Source: Bacillota bacterium (GTDB taxonomy: Bacteria; Bacillota; Clostridia; Peptostreptococcales; Anaerovoracaceae). Taken from it: DNA of 42,867 bases. Position 1 is the stretch's first letter. Every line of letters starts with the position of its first letter. Shown one piece after another: positions 8,322 through 16,754 of this stretch. Under the pieces are notes generated by a model. That model was not told the origin of the DNA and did no database searches. It saw only the letters and a program-made list of their open reading frames with translations. The stretch spans positions 1 to 42,867 of the forward strand of contig JAFUCA010000028.1 of NCBI GenBank assembly GCA_017459895.1, given 5' to 3'. Made by a program: the position numbers and the translations under genes.

Positions 8322-9953
8322 TTATCGCCGGTAAACCCGCCGGCCGCGGATGTACGTCTCCTCCACCTGCGCCTGATCCAGCCGGTCCGGATCCATGGTG
8401 AAGATGTCCTCGCTGAGCACCGCAAAATCCGCGGAGTATCCCGGCGCCAGCTGTCCCAGACCGCCGAAGCCGCAGACCCGCGCCGCATGAGCGGTATAGA
8501 GCCGGATGGCTGTTTCGATATCCACCTTCTCATCCTGCCCGATGTCTGTCCCGTCGTAGGCCCGCCGGCTCACCGCGGACTTCAGGTTGGAGAAGGGATC
8601 CGAGGGCACCGCCCAGGAAGTGGCCGGCGCGTCCGTGGAAAAGCTGAGATCGATGCCGCGCGCCAGCATGGTATGATAGGGATACAGCCGCTTCAGCCGC
8701 TCCCCATCCATGTTGGCCCGATAGGTCTCGATCTCGCAGTATTCGAAAATCGGCTGGCTCACGAAGGCGATCCCGCGCTCCGCTGCCAGCTTCATGGCGT
8801 GCTCCGACGGCTCCGTCACGTGTTCCACCCGCCAGCGGGGCGCGGCGTGTCCCTTCGCGGCCGCCCCGAAGTCGCTGCCGCGCCAGGAGGCAGCGGCCTG
8901 CTCCCGCACGGCTCGGTCCACGATCCGGTCGATGGCTCTTCCTCCCATGGCATGCACGGAGATCTGGCAGCCGCAGCGGTCCGCGAACCGAATGGCGCTC
9001 TCCAGATCCTCATCGGCATACACCGGCATCCCGAAGTCTTCGGTATTCAGGTACGGCTCCTGCAGCCAGGCAGTCCGGCCGCTGATGCTCCCGTCTCCGA
9101 TCAGCTTCAGTCCCGCGATGCGGATCTGCCGCTGTGGATCCATGAGCTCCTCCGTCAGCGCAAAGTCTGGATCGTCCTTGAAATAGTCCCACATATAATA
9201 GAGGCTCACCCGCTGCTGCATGCCGCGCTGCGCCGCCTTGCGGAACAGCTCGTAGTTGCCGCCGGGATGCAGATTCCCCATGTCCGCCACCGCCACGATG
9301 CCCTGGGAAAGCAGCAGCTGGCCCAGATCCACCAGGGCGGATACCAGTTCCTCCTCGGTCTGCTCCGGCATGAAGGGAAGCACCAGGTCCCGCGCGCTTT
9401 CCCGCAGGATTCCGGTGGGCTCGCCGCGCTCGTCCCGGTCGATGCTGCCGCCGGGAGGGTCCGGTGTGTCCCGGGTGATCCCGGCGATCTCCAGGGCCCG
9501 GCTGTTGACACAGCGAATGTGCTCGCAGCTTCGGACCAGAAATACCGGCCGGTCCGGGGCTCCCCGGTCCAGATCATAGCGGTTCGGGCCGCGCCGTTCT
9601 TCGTACTTTCCCTCATCGTAGCCCCAGCCCCGGATCCATCCGCCTTCCGGCGTCTGCTCCCGCTGACGTCCGATCTCCTCGGTCAGCTCCCGGATGGAGT
9701 TGATCTTCGGCGGCAGGCAGGCGATCTGCCGGGAGTACTCCGCCAGCATCACCGGATGCATGTGGGCATCCACGAAGCCCGGAATCACGGTCCGGCCCTC
9801 CAGGTCGATCCCATCCGTCTGCTCCAGCCTTTGGGTGAAATCCTCCATGCTCCCGGTCCGGACGATGCGTCCGTCCCGCACCAGCATGGCCTCCGCATAG
9901 GGGCGTTCCTCCTGTGATGTGAAGATTTTCCCGTTATAAAACAGCTGTTCCAT
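8322..9953 (-). CDS. YtcJ-like metal-dependent amidohydrolase
   Basis: 543 aa, the usual length for the Amidohydro_3/YtcJ group. Metal-site motifs are GFVDAHMHP (HxH after strand 1), SCEHIRCVN, the conserved VHAMGGRAID and FSTDAPATSW with the final catalytic Asp. These enzymes hydrolyse amide or formamide bonds of small molecules in the cytosol; relatives include N-substituted formamide deformylase, but the substrate cannot be read from sequence. It is the first gene of the operon that continues with the GlnK/GlnL-like pair and the symporter, so it may release an amino acid or ammonia. Ribosome site AAGGGAG precedes the ATG. It contains one copy of the dispersed word at 9824-9833. Confidence 0.9.
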   Translation of the reverse strand: MEQLFYNGKIFTSQEERPYAEAMLVRDGRIVRTGSMEDFTQRLEQTDGIDLEGRTVIPGFVDAHMHPVMLAEYSRQIACLPPKINSIRELTEEIGRQREQTPEGGWIRGWGYDEGKYEERRGPNRYDLDRGAPDRPVFLVRSCEHIRCVNSRALEIAGITRDTPDPPGGSIDRDERGEPTGILRESARDLVLPFMPEQTEEELVSALVDLGQLLLSQGIVAVADMGNLHPGGNYELFRKAAQRGMQQRVSLYYMWDYFKDDPDFALTEELMDPQRQIRIAGLKLIGDGSISGRTAWLQEPYLNTEDFGMPVYADEDLESAIRFADRCGCQISVHAMGGRAIDRIVDRAVREQAAASWRGSDFGAAAKGHAAPRWRVEHVTEPSEHAMKLAAERGIAFVSQPIFEYCEIETYRANMDGERLKRLYPYHTMLARGIDLSFSTDAPATSWAVPSDPFSNLKSAVSRRAYDGTDIGQDEKVDIETAIRLYTAHAARVCGFGGLGQLAPGYSADFAVLSEDIFTMDPDRLDQAQVEETYIRGRRVYRR

Positions 9954-10060
9954 CGCATTCTCCCTTGAAACACAGCGCCAGTCTCGCTTCGATGGTACGG
10001 CGCAAACTCAAAAAAACTCAGGATAACTCAGATTGCAGCAGAGCTGCCATATATGCACAC

Positions 10061-10265
10061 AAGGGACTTTCGAGATTCCGGAGATTGAAGGTATCTCAGA
10101 TCTCGAAAACTCCTTCCTGCAAAGGCTGGTTGTCCTCTTCTGTCAGAGATCTCAATGCATTCAAACACCCGAAATCTCGTACAGAGCCTCCCCTGAGGCA
10201 TGAATCCATTATGTTTTCATGAACTCGAGAACGGGTTTTCGAGATTCCAGCCTGCCCGGAGAGCA
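10061..10265 (+). repeat. R element copy 2
   Basis: Hairpin 1 arms TTTCGAGATT (10068) and ATCTCGAAA (near 10100), then CTTCCTGCAAAGGCTGG (word at 10120-10129) and GTCAGAGATCTC, CGAAATCTCG, ATGTTTTCATG, and the start of hairpin 2 TTTCGAGATT (10237), whose closing arm is lost. The 107 bases before it (9954-10060) and the 137 after it to 10402 show no gene; the stretch becomes AT-rich from about 10370. Confidence 0.85.
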
Positions 10266-10402
10266 AAAATGTTGTAAGTTCGTTCTGGCAATCCTCCCTG
10301 CCCGCAATTCTATTAATACTTTACCACAGTTCCAAATAAAAGAGAATGCCCTGCCAGGGCAATGGATTTCGGATTTCACAGGTTCGTTTTATGAACATAT
10401 GC

Positions 10403-10431
10403 TTGCCATAATTGTTATATTATGGTAATAT
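10403..10431 (+). promoter_or_regulatory. Promoter of the orphan nuclease gene
   Basis: TTGCCA (10403-10408), 17-bp spacer, TAATAT (10426-10431), followed by a leader of about 32 nt containing AAGAGAGG before the ATG at 10470. The region is markedly more AT-rich than its surroundings and holds imperfect inverted repeats (GTTATA and TATAAC). Confidence 0.7.
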
Positions 10432-10469
10432 TAACATATTATAACAATTTCAAGAAGAGAGGCCTCATC

Positions 10470-11465
10470 ATGCCAATGAATTACAAACTGGACACGAATG
10501 CCATCATCAACTCCCTGCGGGACGCTTTTCTCGTTCCGCGCGATTACGATGCGATCATTGCACGGCTTACGAAGACACTGAATCGCCTGCCCAAGGGGCG
10601 GCTTCAGATCACCCATACCCACAATGGGGTGTTCTTTTATCTGGAGGGCAGGTATCTGAGAAAGAGCTCCGATCTGATCTACTCTCTGGCACGCAGGCGG
10701 TATTGCGAAACTCTGCTGCAGGTGATCAGGTTATGTGCCCGGCACCAGGCCGGGACTTCATCGAATTCTCCGTTTCTGACTGGTTGGGCCAGAGCGTTTG
10801 AGAAACTGGAAAGACTGATACGGGATTTTTCGAAGGGAAATCTCAAGCTGGAGCGGATCCTGCTGACCCCGCAGCAATATACATGGTACTACGGGCGTTA
10901 CCATAAGAAGATGTTCCCCCAGGATCCGGCCGCTTCCGTCCTCCTGATCCCTCAGGGCGATCCGGTGCGATCCAAATCCGAGCAGCGCATCGGAATCGAG
11001 CTGCACAATTATGCCGTCCCCTGCCACTATGAAGAGCAGCTTCTTATCAACGTGCAAAGTCTGGTCCAGTCTTTGAAAGCAGAGCTAAAGCAGCAAGATC
11101 AGCTTCCACGGGATCTCTATTCGTACCAGGGTTATTCCTGTATCTGGAATGTTCCCCGTGAACTCAGCTGGATGAATGCGCCCGGATCCATCTGGCGAAG
11201 TTACGATGACCGAACCGGGTGCCTCACCTTATATCCCGATTACACGATCATGCTGGCCGATGGGCGCCTGCTTTACTGGGAGCACGAAGGAATGCTGCAT
11301 CAGTTTTTTTACAGGACCAACGCCCTGGAACGGGTCGAGATCATGCAGCAGTCAGGCCGTATCCCGAAAACATGCATCATTGAGACGAATGAGCAGCAGG
11401 CCAATGACCTGGATGTCTTAAGGGAAATCATTCGTAATCGAATCCTTCCTTACCTATGGTTCTGA
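10470..11465 (+). CDS. Orphan PD-(D/E)XK-like nuclease-fold protein
   Basis: 331 aa from ATG 10470 (AAGAGAGG 7 nt upstream). An N-terminal helical region, including RRRYCETLLQVIRL and a TPQQYTWYYGRY segment, precedes a C-terminal domain with the pattern of restriction-like folds: SKSEQRIGIELHN (Glu171), a beta segment, LYPDYTIMLADG (Asp257) and LLYWEHEGML (Glu271). I know this SKSE...PDxxI...WEHxG arrangement from uncharacterised Clostridia proteins. The usual catalytic Lys is not evident after Glu271 (EHE), so activity is uncertain. It stands alone on the plus strand, next to the Wadjet operon and bracketed by R elements 2 and 3. Alternative: an inactive DNA-binding relative. Confidence 0.65.
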   Translation: MPMNYKLDTNAIINSLRDAFLVPRDYDAIIARLTKTLNRLPKGRLQITHTHNGVFFYLEGRYLRKSSDLIYSLARRRYCETLLQVIRLCARHQAGTSSNSPFLTGWARAFEKLERLIRDFSKGNLKLERILLTPQQYTWYYGRYHKKMFPQDPAASVLLIPQGDPVRSKSEQRIGIELHNYAVPCHYEEQLLINVQSLVQSLKAELKQQDQLPRDLYSYQGYSCIWNVPRELSWMNAPGSIWRSYDDRTGCLTLYPDYTIMLADGRLLYWEHEGMLHQFFYRTNALERVEIMQQSGRIPKTCIIETNEQQANDLDVLREIIRNRILPYLWF

Positions 11466-11475
11466 ATGGGATCCG

Positions 11476-11700
11476 GAAGGGCCTTTCGAGATTTCAGTTG
11501 CCGTAGATGCCACAATTCTCGAAAGTTCCTTCCCGCAAAGGCTGTCTGATCCCTCCTGTCAGAGATTTCGATTCATCTGACCGGTCAGAATCTCGAATCG
11601 TATCCCGCCCAGGATACGATTGTCGTAAATATTCATGTATTCGGGAAGAGCTATTCGAGATCCTGCCCTGAACCAAGACCGGAAATCTCGTATGTCCGTT
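11476..11700 (+). repeat. R element copy 3
   Basis: Fills the gap between the convergent nuclease and jetD genes. Hairpin 1 starts TTTCGAGATTT (11484) and closes with TTCTCGAAAG; then TTCCCGCAAAGGCTG (one mismatch to the word), CTGTCAGAGATTTCG, and an extra perfect 10-bp stem AATCGTATCC/GGATACGATT (11596-11605, 11612-11621). Hairpin 2 is ATTCGAGATC (11653) to GAAATCTCG. The two hairpin starts are 169 bp apart. It could also act as a transcription barrier for both genes. Confidence 0.85.
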
Positions 11701-11706
11701 CTGAAA

Positions 11707-12930
11707 CTATACAATGCTCTCCTGTTCCAGCTTAATGCCTTCCTCCAGCATGCGGGAGAACAGTTCATGCTGCGCCTCATAATACGGATCCGCCAGCATC
11801 TGCTGCAGAGCCGTGCGGTCTCCTGCGGTCAGCGGCCGGCCGCTTTCGCGATAAGCTTCCCACGTCGCCAGATCCATCCGGTATGGTTCGAAGGAAATGC
11901 CGGTATGCTCACAGAGGGAGCGCCAGATCCGGAATCCTCCGCAGTCGATGTCTCCGAAATGACGATACCGCACGAGCGGAAATGCTTTGTGGATCCCTTT
12001 CAGCAGCTGCTGTCTTCTGCGTCCGGCAAACCCTCCCAGATACACCGCCAACGTGCTGTCCCCTTCAGTCCACCGGTGAAAGCTGGTCAGATTCTCGATG
12101 GTCAGGACCTGCTCCGGAGGTTCACTCGCATCCCAGCGGACCACATCCAGGTCTGCGCCTGCGATGCCGATGCCTTCCCGCAGCTCCTGCAGATCCACCC
12201 GGACACCGTCTCCGATCCGCAGCTGACCCCTGCCCTTCACATAGACCCACACGGGTGTGCGGTAAATACCATGCTCCTCCAGGATCTCATCCGCCGTCAG
12301 CCGGCCGTATGCATCTGCGGCGAACCGGCGAAATACGGCAGCCGCTTTCGGAAGCTCCTGCTCCGCCGTCTTGGAATCACGGAACACTTCAATCGAGAAT
12401 TCCCGCAGATACCGATCCTCGGTGCTGCGCTCCATGCCGCCAATCATCCGGCACAGCCGGTCAAAGCCGTCCGGATCCTCCGGCTGCGCAAACTGCCGGA
12501 TGCTCTCATGGCGCTCCAGCCTTTGCACGATCCAGTCAAGAAACGCTCCCAGCACCGGCGTACTCCCCGGACGAAGCTTCCTGCAGTTCTTAAGGATCCG
12601 CTGTTCCTGCTCCGCCTTCGGAGTTCTTCCGAGAAAGGCATAGGCTGCGGCAGCCTGCTCCCGCACCAGCGACACCTTTTCCAGAATATGTCCGCTCTGT
12701 CCGTCCTTCCAGTGAAGCTCGATCAGGCCTTTTTGCTGCAGCGCCTCCATCTGCTCATGCACGGTCTGCCAGGCAAGGGAGGACGTATCAAAATACGCCG
12801 GCAGATGCCTGCGGTCGATTCGGTAACAGACCCGGCGCCCGGTGGTCTCTGCCTGGGAAGCGGTATAATCCTTCCGGCGCTCCAAACTGTCCAGAAGGGC
12901 GTTCAGGATCTCCTCATCATATCTTCTCAT
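11707..12930 (-). CDS. jetD: Wadjet JetD nuclease subunit
   Basis: 407 aa. The N-terminal half (DUF3322-type, winged-helix-like, with YFDTSSLAWQTVHEQMEAL) and the C-terminal half (DUF2220, Toprim-like) match JetD. Toprim residues are visible: Glu279 in VLTIENLTSFH and the Asp327/Asp329 pair in RHFGDIDCGGFRIW. In Wadjet, JetD nicks and cuts circular DNA that the JetABC motor cannot finish extruding, removing plasmids. ATG 12930 is chosen over 12948 because TGGAGG lies 9 nt upstream; it overlaps the end of jetC by 14 bp. Last gene of jetABCD; a dispersed-word copy lies at 12516-12525. Confidence 0.93.
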   Translation of the reverse strand: MRRYDEEILNALLDSLERRKDYTASQAETTGRRVCYRIDRRHLPAYFDTSSLAWQTVHEQMEALQQKGLIELHWKDGQSGHILEKVSLVREQAAAAYAFLGRTPKAEQEQRILKNCRKLRPGSTPVLGAFLDWIVQRLERHESIRQFAQPEDPDGFDRLCRMIGGMERSTEDRYLREFSIEVFRDSKTAEQELPKAAAVFRRFAADAYGRLTADEILEEHGIYRTPVWVYVKGRGQLRIGDGVRVDLQELREGIGIAGADLDVVRWDASEPPEQVLTIENLTSFHRWTEGDSTLAVYLGGFAGRRRQQLLKGIHKAFPLVRYRHFGDIDCGGFRIWRSLCEHTGISFEPYRMDLATWEAYRESGRPLTAGDRTALQQMLADPYYEAQHELFSRMLEEGIKLEQESIV

Positions 12931-15900
12931 GAGTGAAATCCTCCACATAACTCAGCTGTCCGTCGGTCAGGACCAGCAGGACACTGTCCACCTCAGGAGC
13001 AATGTATTGAATCTTTTCCGGCGGCGCGGCGATGATGGTCTGGAGGTTGGAATGGTTCATGAAAGACAGGACGCCCTTCATTCTGGAGTCGTCCATGTTG
13101 TTGAAGGCTTCATCCATCATCACAAGGCCTATGGCATCTGTTCCGATGCTGGCCCTGTACAGCTGCATAAAGGAAGCCGCGATGGTGATATAGAACGGCG
13201 TCTGGGTCTCACCTCCGGACTTCTCCCGGCTGACCTTGGAATAGAACATGCAGCTTCCGTCATCAAAAGTGATCCGGATATCGTAATCCATGTACGTCCG
13301 GTAGTCCGTGTACTCCTCCAGCGCCTTCGCGCTGTTCTCATCATCCATGGCAAGCCGGGCAAACAGTTCATCGATAGCCTGCCGGTGGGCTTCGTTGAAC
13401 CGGCTGGTGAACAGCGATTCCCCTTCCAGCACATTAAAATCATCCATGATCATATCATAGAACTGCTTCAGGTTCCTGCGCGGCTCATAGCGGAATTCAT
13501 ACCGTTCATTGGCGAAGCGTATATCCGCCAGGCCCCGGTTCAGATCGCGGAACTCCTGCTGCGCCTGCCGGATGTTCTCCTGCAGCCTTGCCAGGAACTG
13601 CTCCCGGAACTCTGCCTCCGCCGCGTCTTTCGCCCGTTGGACCTTGTCCTGATATTCCAAAAGCTGTGAATGCTTCAGTTTATCGTACTCCGCCTGAAAC
13701 TCCGGGAATCCTTCCATCGTATCGGGAGCACCGAAATCGTGCGCGATCCGGTAGGCGCGCATCGCTTCCATCATCACATGCTCCGTTTTCTCCCGCCGAG
13801 TGCGGTTGCCCTTGCGTGCTCCCTCGTAGTTCTGACGGTACTTTTCGTACTCTTTGCCGGCGGTCTGTTTCTCATATTCCCGGTCACAGTCCGGACCTTC
13901 CTCCGCCAGGCGCCCGCGGACCGCGGCAGTTTCCTCCTGCTGCGCGTTCAGCTGCGCTGTGACATCTTCGATGCTCTGCTCGCAGCTGCTGATTCGTTCC
14001 TGGGCCTGGCCCAGCGCCAGCAGCGTCTCCTCCAGATCCTGCTGCAGCTTCGCCTTCTCGTTCTCGAGGGCCTGCAGATGGAGCTGCTTCTGCATCATCG
14101 TCCGGCTCCCCTGCAGCTGCGCAAGTTCCTTTTCACAGGTATCCAGCTGCGTCTGATGCTCCCGCAGCAGCTCCAGTTCCTTCAGCCGGAAACTGACCTC
14201 GATATCCTCATTTCCGGACAGCGGCTCCAGCATGGCTTCCTGCTGAGCCGCCTGCTGACGCAGATCGGCCAGTGCCTCGTCCATCTTCTGCTTCTCCCCG
14301 CGAGCCTGCTCCAGCTGGACCCGGTAAGCGCCAGAGCCGATGTAGGGCTGGCTGAAGATCTTCGGCGAGATCGCGCTGACCACATGATTCTGATATTTCA
14401 TGCACTGTTTTGTGATGGATACCGGATACCGCTTCAGCTGTTCGACGCTTTCACAGCAATGCACCTTCCCCAGCACCATATTGGCGTAGCGTCTGGCGCG
14501 GGGATCCTTCGAACTGACATACTGCGCCAGGCTTCCCTCCGGCGCCTCTTCGTATTCTCCCAGCCGGCCGGTATTGATGAGGCCTACACCGTAGGCCTTC
14601 TTCCGCCGTCTCAGCTGATCATAGACTCCGGCAGCCATATCGAAATCCTCCGGATCCACCAGAAGGTAGAACCGCTGCGTGTTCAGGTACCCTTCGACGG
14701 CATTGCGCCACGCTTCGTCCCGGATCTCCAGCTGCTCACAGAGGATGCTGGCCTCTCCGGATCTGCCCAGGCTCTTCAGCTGCGCGCGGATCTTCTCCTG
14801 CAAAAGCTGGACTTCCGGCCGGTAGACGAGCTGCTTGTTCTCCAGCATCCGGATCCTGCCCGCAATCTCCGTCAGCGCGCTTTCCTGCTCGCTGATGCGG
14901 ATGCGAAGCCGGGCCAGAGCCCCGCTGACCTCCCGGAACGTCTGCTGCTTGAACTCCTTTACCTCCTGCATCCCGATGCGAAGACCGGTCAGATCCGGCA
15001 GGGCTGTCAGTCCCCGCAGGGCTGTGCTGTAATCCTGCAGTGTCCCCGCGAATGCATGCTCCCCGCCCAGAGCCTGCCGCAGAGCATCCGCCCGGTCTGC
15101 TGCCCGAAGCGCGTATCCATTCAGTTCCTCCACCGACATCCGGTCAGAGGAGAGCTGTGTCTGCAGATCCTTCTTCTGCTTCTGCAGCTCCTGCAGCGCC
15201 TGAAATTCGCGGTCGCCGGCAAGCTCCATCTGCAGCCGCAGGATCGACTGCTCCTTGCTGTCCCGTATCCGGCTGAGCTTTTCCTTTTCGTGGCGCAGAC
15301 GGGTCCGGTCCCCCTGCGCCCTGCGCCGTCCAGCCTTTGCATCCTCGATCTCCTGCTGCAGCAGATCACAGGCGATTCGCGCCAGGAAATACTCCTGCCG
15401 GCAGTCGATGCGCAGGTAATTATCCACTTCTGCCTTGCGGGCAAGGATCGTTTCCAGTTCTTCTATGCGGATCCGGACATCCTTCAGCATCCGCTCCAGC
15501 TCCTGGAAGCTCTGCACATTCTCCCGCAGCGCTTCGATATTGACTTCTTTTTCGTCCAGTACGTAGGAATAGACGAAGTCCTTGATGTCGTGGATCGGCC
15601 GGAACGCCAGAGCCTTCGGGATCAGCGAAAAGAACTTGTTCTCCAGCCGTCCGAACCGGGTGAGGATCATCTTTCTGGCCTCGGTCGCGGTCTGGGCGAA
15701 CTGGCGGATGCCCCGGTTCGTCGAGCGGAACACAGAGATGCTTTTGACCTGGCGTCCCTGAAAGAACAGTTCATCCTCCAGCTGCCGGTTGTCCATGAGA
15801 TACCAGGCGACGTTCGGTTCCTTCTCTTCGGTCAGGGAATCCATAACCGCTCCGATGACAAAGGGCTTGTCTCTTTCTTCATCAAAAAACTCCAGAGCGA

Positions 15901-16171
15901 TATGCGCTGAAAGGCTGCCCTGTCTCTCGTAGGGACGCTGCTCCCGCCCGGTCTTGCAGCGGATGTAGCTGTTCAGGGTCCGCTTGCCCTTCTCGTGGGC
16001 CGCTTTGTTGAAATTCGCCTTCGAGCAGGTCACGACGAACTGGATCGCGTCCAGCACCGTGGACTTGCCGGCGCCGTTTTCTCCGGAGAGCAGAACCGAC
16101 CGGGAAAACTCCAGCGTCTCATTCTCAAACCGGTGCCAGTTGATCAGACGCACTTTCGTCAGGATCTTCAT
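12917..16171 (-). CDS. jetC: Wadjet JetC SMC-like ATPase
   Basis: 1084 aa, SbcC/MukB-like. ABC ATPase head motifs are split to the ends as in all SMC proteins: Walker A GENGAGKST (30-38), signature SREKSGGETQTPF (about 981-993) and Walker B IGLVMMDEAFNNMD (about 1013-1026). Between them are long Gln/Glu/Leu/Arg-rich coiled-coil arms with a central hinge region. It is the DNA loop-extruding motor of Wadjet, acting on small circular DNA with JetA (kleisin) and JetB. ATG 16171 has GGAGAGG upstream and the gene starts 47 bp inside jetB. Word copy at 15330-15339, near-copies at 14801 and 16203. Confidence 0.95.
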   Translation of the reverse strand: MKILTKVRLINWHRFENETLEFSRSVLLSGENGAGKSTVLDAIQFVVTCSKANFNKAAHEKGKRTLNSYIRCKTGREQRPYERQGSLSAHIALEFFDEERDKPFVIGAVMDSLTEEKEPNVAWYLMDNRQLEDELFFQGRQVKSISVFRSTNRGIRQFAQTATEARKMILTRFGRLENKFFSLIPKALAFRPIHDIKDFVYSYVLDEKEVNIEALRENVQSFQELERMLKDVRIRIEELETILARKAEVDNYLRIDCRQEYFLARIACDLLQQEIEDAKAGRRRAQGDRTRLRHEKEKLSRIRDSKEQSILRLQMELAGDREFQALQELQKQKKDLQTQLSSDRMSVEELNGYALRAADRADALRQALGGEHAFAGTLQDYSTALRGLTALPDLTGLRIGMQEVKEFKQQTFREVSGALARLRIRISEQESALTEIAGRIRMLENKQLVYRPEVQLLQEKIRAQLKSLGRSGEASILCEQLEIRDEAWRNAVEGYLNTQRFYLLVDPEDFDMAAGVYDQLRRRKKAYGVGLINTGRLGEYEEAPEGSLAQYVSSKDPRARRYANMVLGKVHCCESVEQLKRYPVSITKQCMKYQNHVVSAISPKIFSQPYIGSGAYRVQLEQARGEKQKMDEALADLRQQAAQQEAMLEPLSGNEDIEVSFRLKELELLREHQTQLDTCEKELAQLQGSRTMMQKQLHLQALENEKAKLQQDLEETLLALGQAQERISSCEQSIEDVTAQLNAQQEETAAVRGRLAEEGPDCDREYEKQTAGKEYEKYRQNYEGARKGNRTRREKTEHVMMEAMRAYRIAHDFGAPDTMEGFPEFQAEYDKLKHSQLLEYQDKVQRAKDAAEAEFREQFLARLQENIRQAQQEFRDLNRGLADIRFANERYEFRYEPRRNLKQFYDMIMDDFNVLEGESLFTSRFNEAHRQAIDELFARLAMDDENSAKALEEYTDYRTYMDYDIRITFDDGSCMFYSKVSREKSGGETQTPFYITIAASFMQLYRASIGTDAIGLVMMDEAFNNMDDSRMKGVLSFMNHSNLQTIIAAPPEKIQYIAPEVDSVLLVLTDGQLSYVEDFTHEKI

Positions 16172-16754
16172 GGTCTTCCTCTCCTCCTTTCCTGTACCGC
16201 TGCAAAAGCTGGCCTACCTGCCGGATATCATCCGTTCGTACCGCCATGAGAATCGAATCGTAGATCAGAATCCGCGCGTCCTCCTGCAGGATATTGCTGT
16301 CCAGCAGCTCCACCAGATTGAACCGGCGGAATCTGCGAAGAGCATCGTTCAATGTCTTCTTGTTCAGCTGCTCCTCCCGGATCTGCAGAGACAGGTACTT
16401 CTCCTGGATGTCCCCGGTATTGATCACCACGTCCGTCACCGACAGCTCCCGCTTCTTCTCATCGTGCAGGATCCGCAGGATCAGAAGAATGATCGATTCG
16501 TGAATGGTGAGCTGCAGGTGATTGTAATTCTCCCGGTTCACCATCTGGATCACTCCGTACTCTTCATTGATCTCCAGCTGAAATCCCAGCACATCCAGGT
16601 AACGCTCGAACACGTCTCTGTGCCGCAGGATAAAATAGTAGTCGCTCTTCGTCTGGGCCTTCTTCTGGACAGCGAAACAGCTGCTCATCAGCCGGTTCAT
16701 CACCCGCCGGAACTCATCCCGGTCTTTCTGGAGCATGCCCTCAAACAGATCCAT
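16125..16754 (-). CDS. jetB: Wadjet JetB (DUF4194) subunit
   Basis: 209 aa of the DUF4194 family, which corresponds to the MukE/KITE-like accessory subunit binding the kleisin. Recognisable segments are RVMNRLMSSCFAV near the start, a winged-helix region around ESIILLILRILHDEKKREL, and LNDALRRFRRFNLVELLD. The last 45 residues are polar. The start overlaps the jetA stop as ATGA, indicating translational coupling. The frame overlaps jetC by 47 bp. Confidence 0.92.
   Translation of the reverse strand: MDLFEGMLQKDRDEFRRVMNRLMSSCFAVQKKAQTKSDYYFILRHRDVFERYLDVLGFQLEINEEYGVIQMVNRENYNHLQLTIHESIILLILRILHDEKKRELSVTDVVINTGDIQEKYLSLQIREEQLNKKTLNDALRRFRRFNLVELLDSNILQEDARILIYDSILMAVRTDDIRQVGQLLQRYRKGGEEDHEDPDESASDQLAPV

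Noticed and set aside
11596-11621. Intrinsic terminator for jetD
   Set aside because: The 10-bp stem is perfect but neither side has a T-run; treated as part of R element 3.
13670-15910. Plus-strand ORF of 746 codons inside jetC
   Set aside because: Leu/Gln/His/Arg-rich shadow of the coiled-coil coding strand; no ribosome site, no domain.
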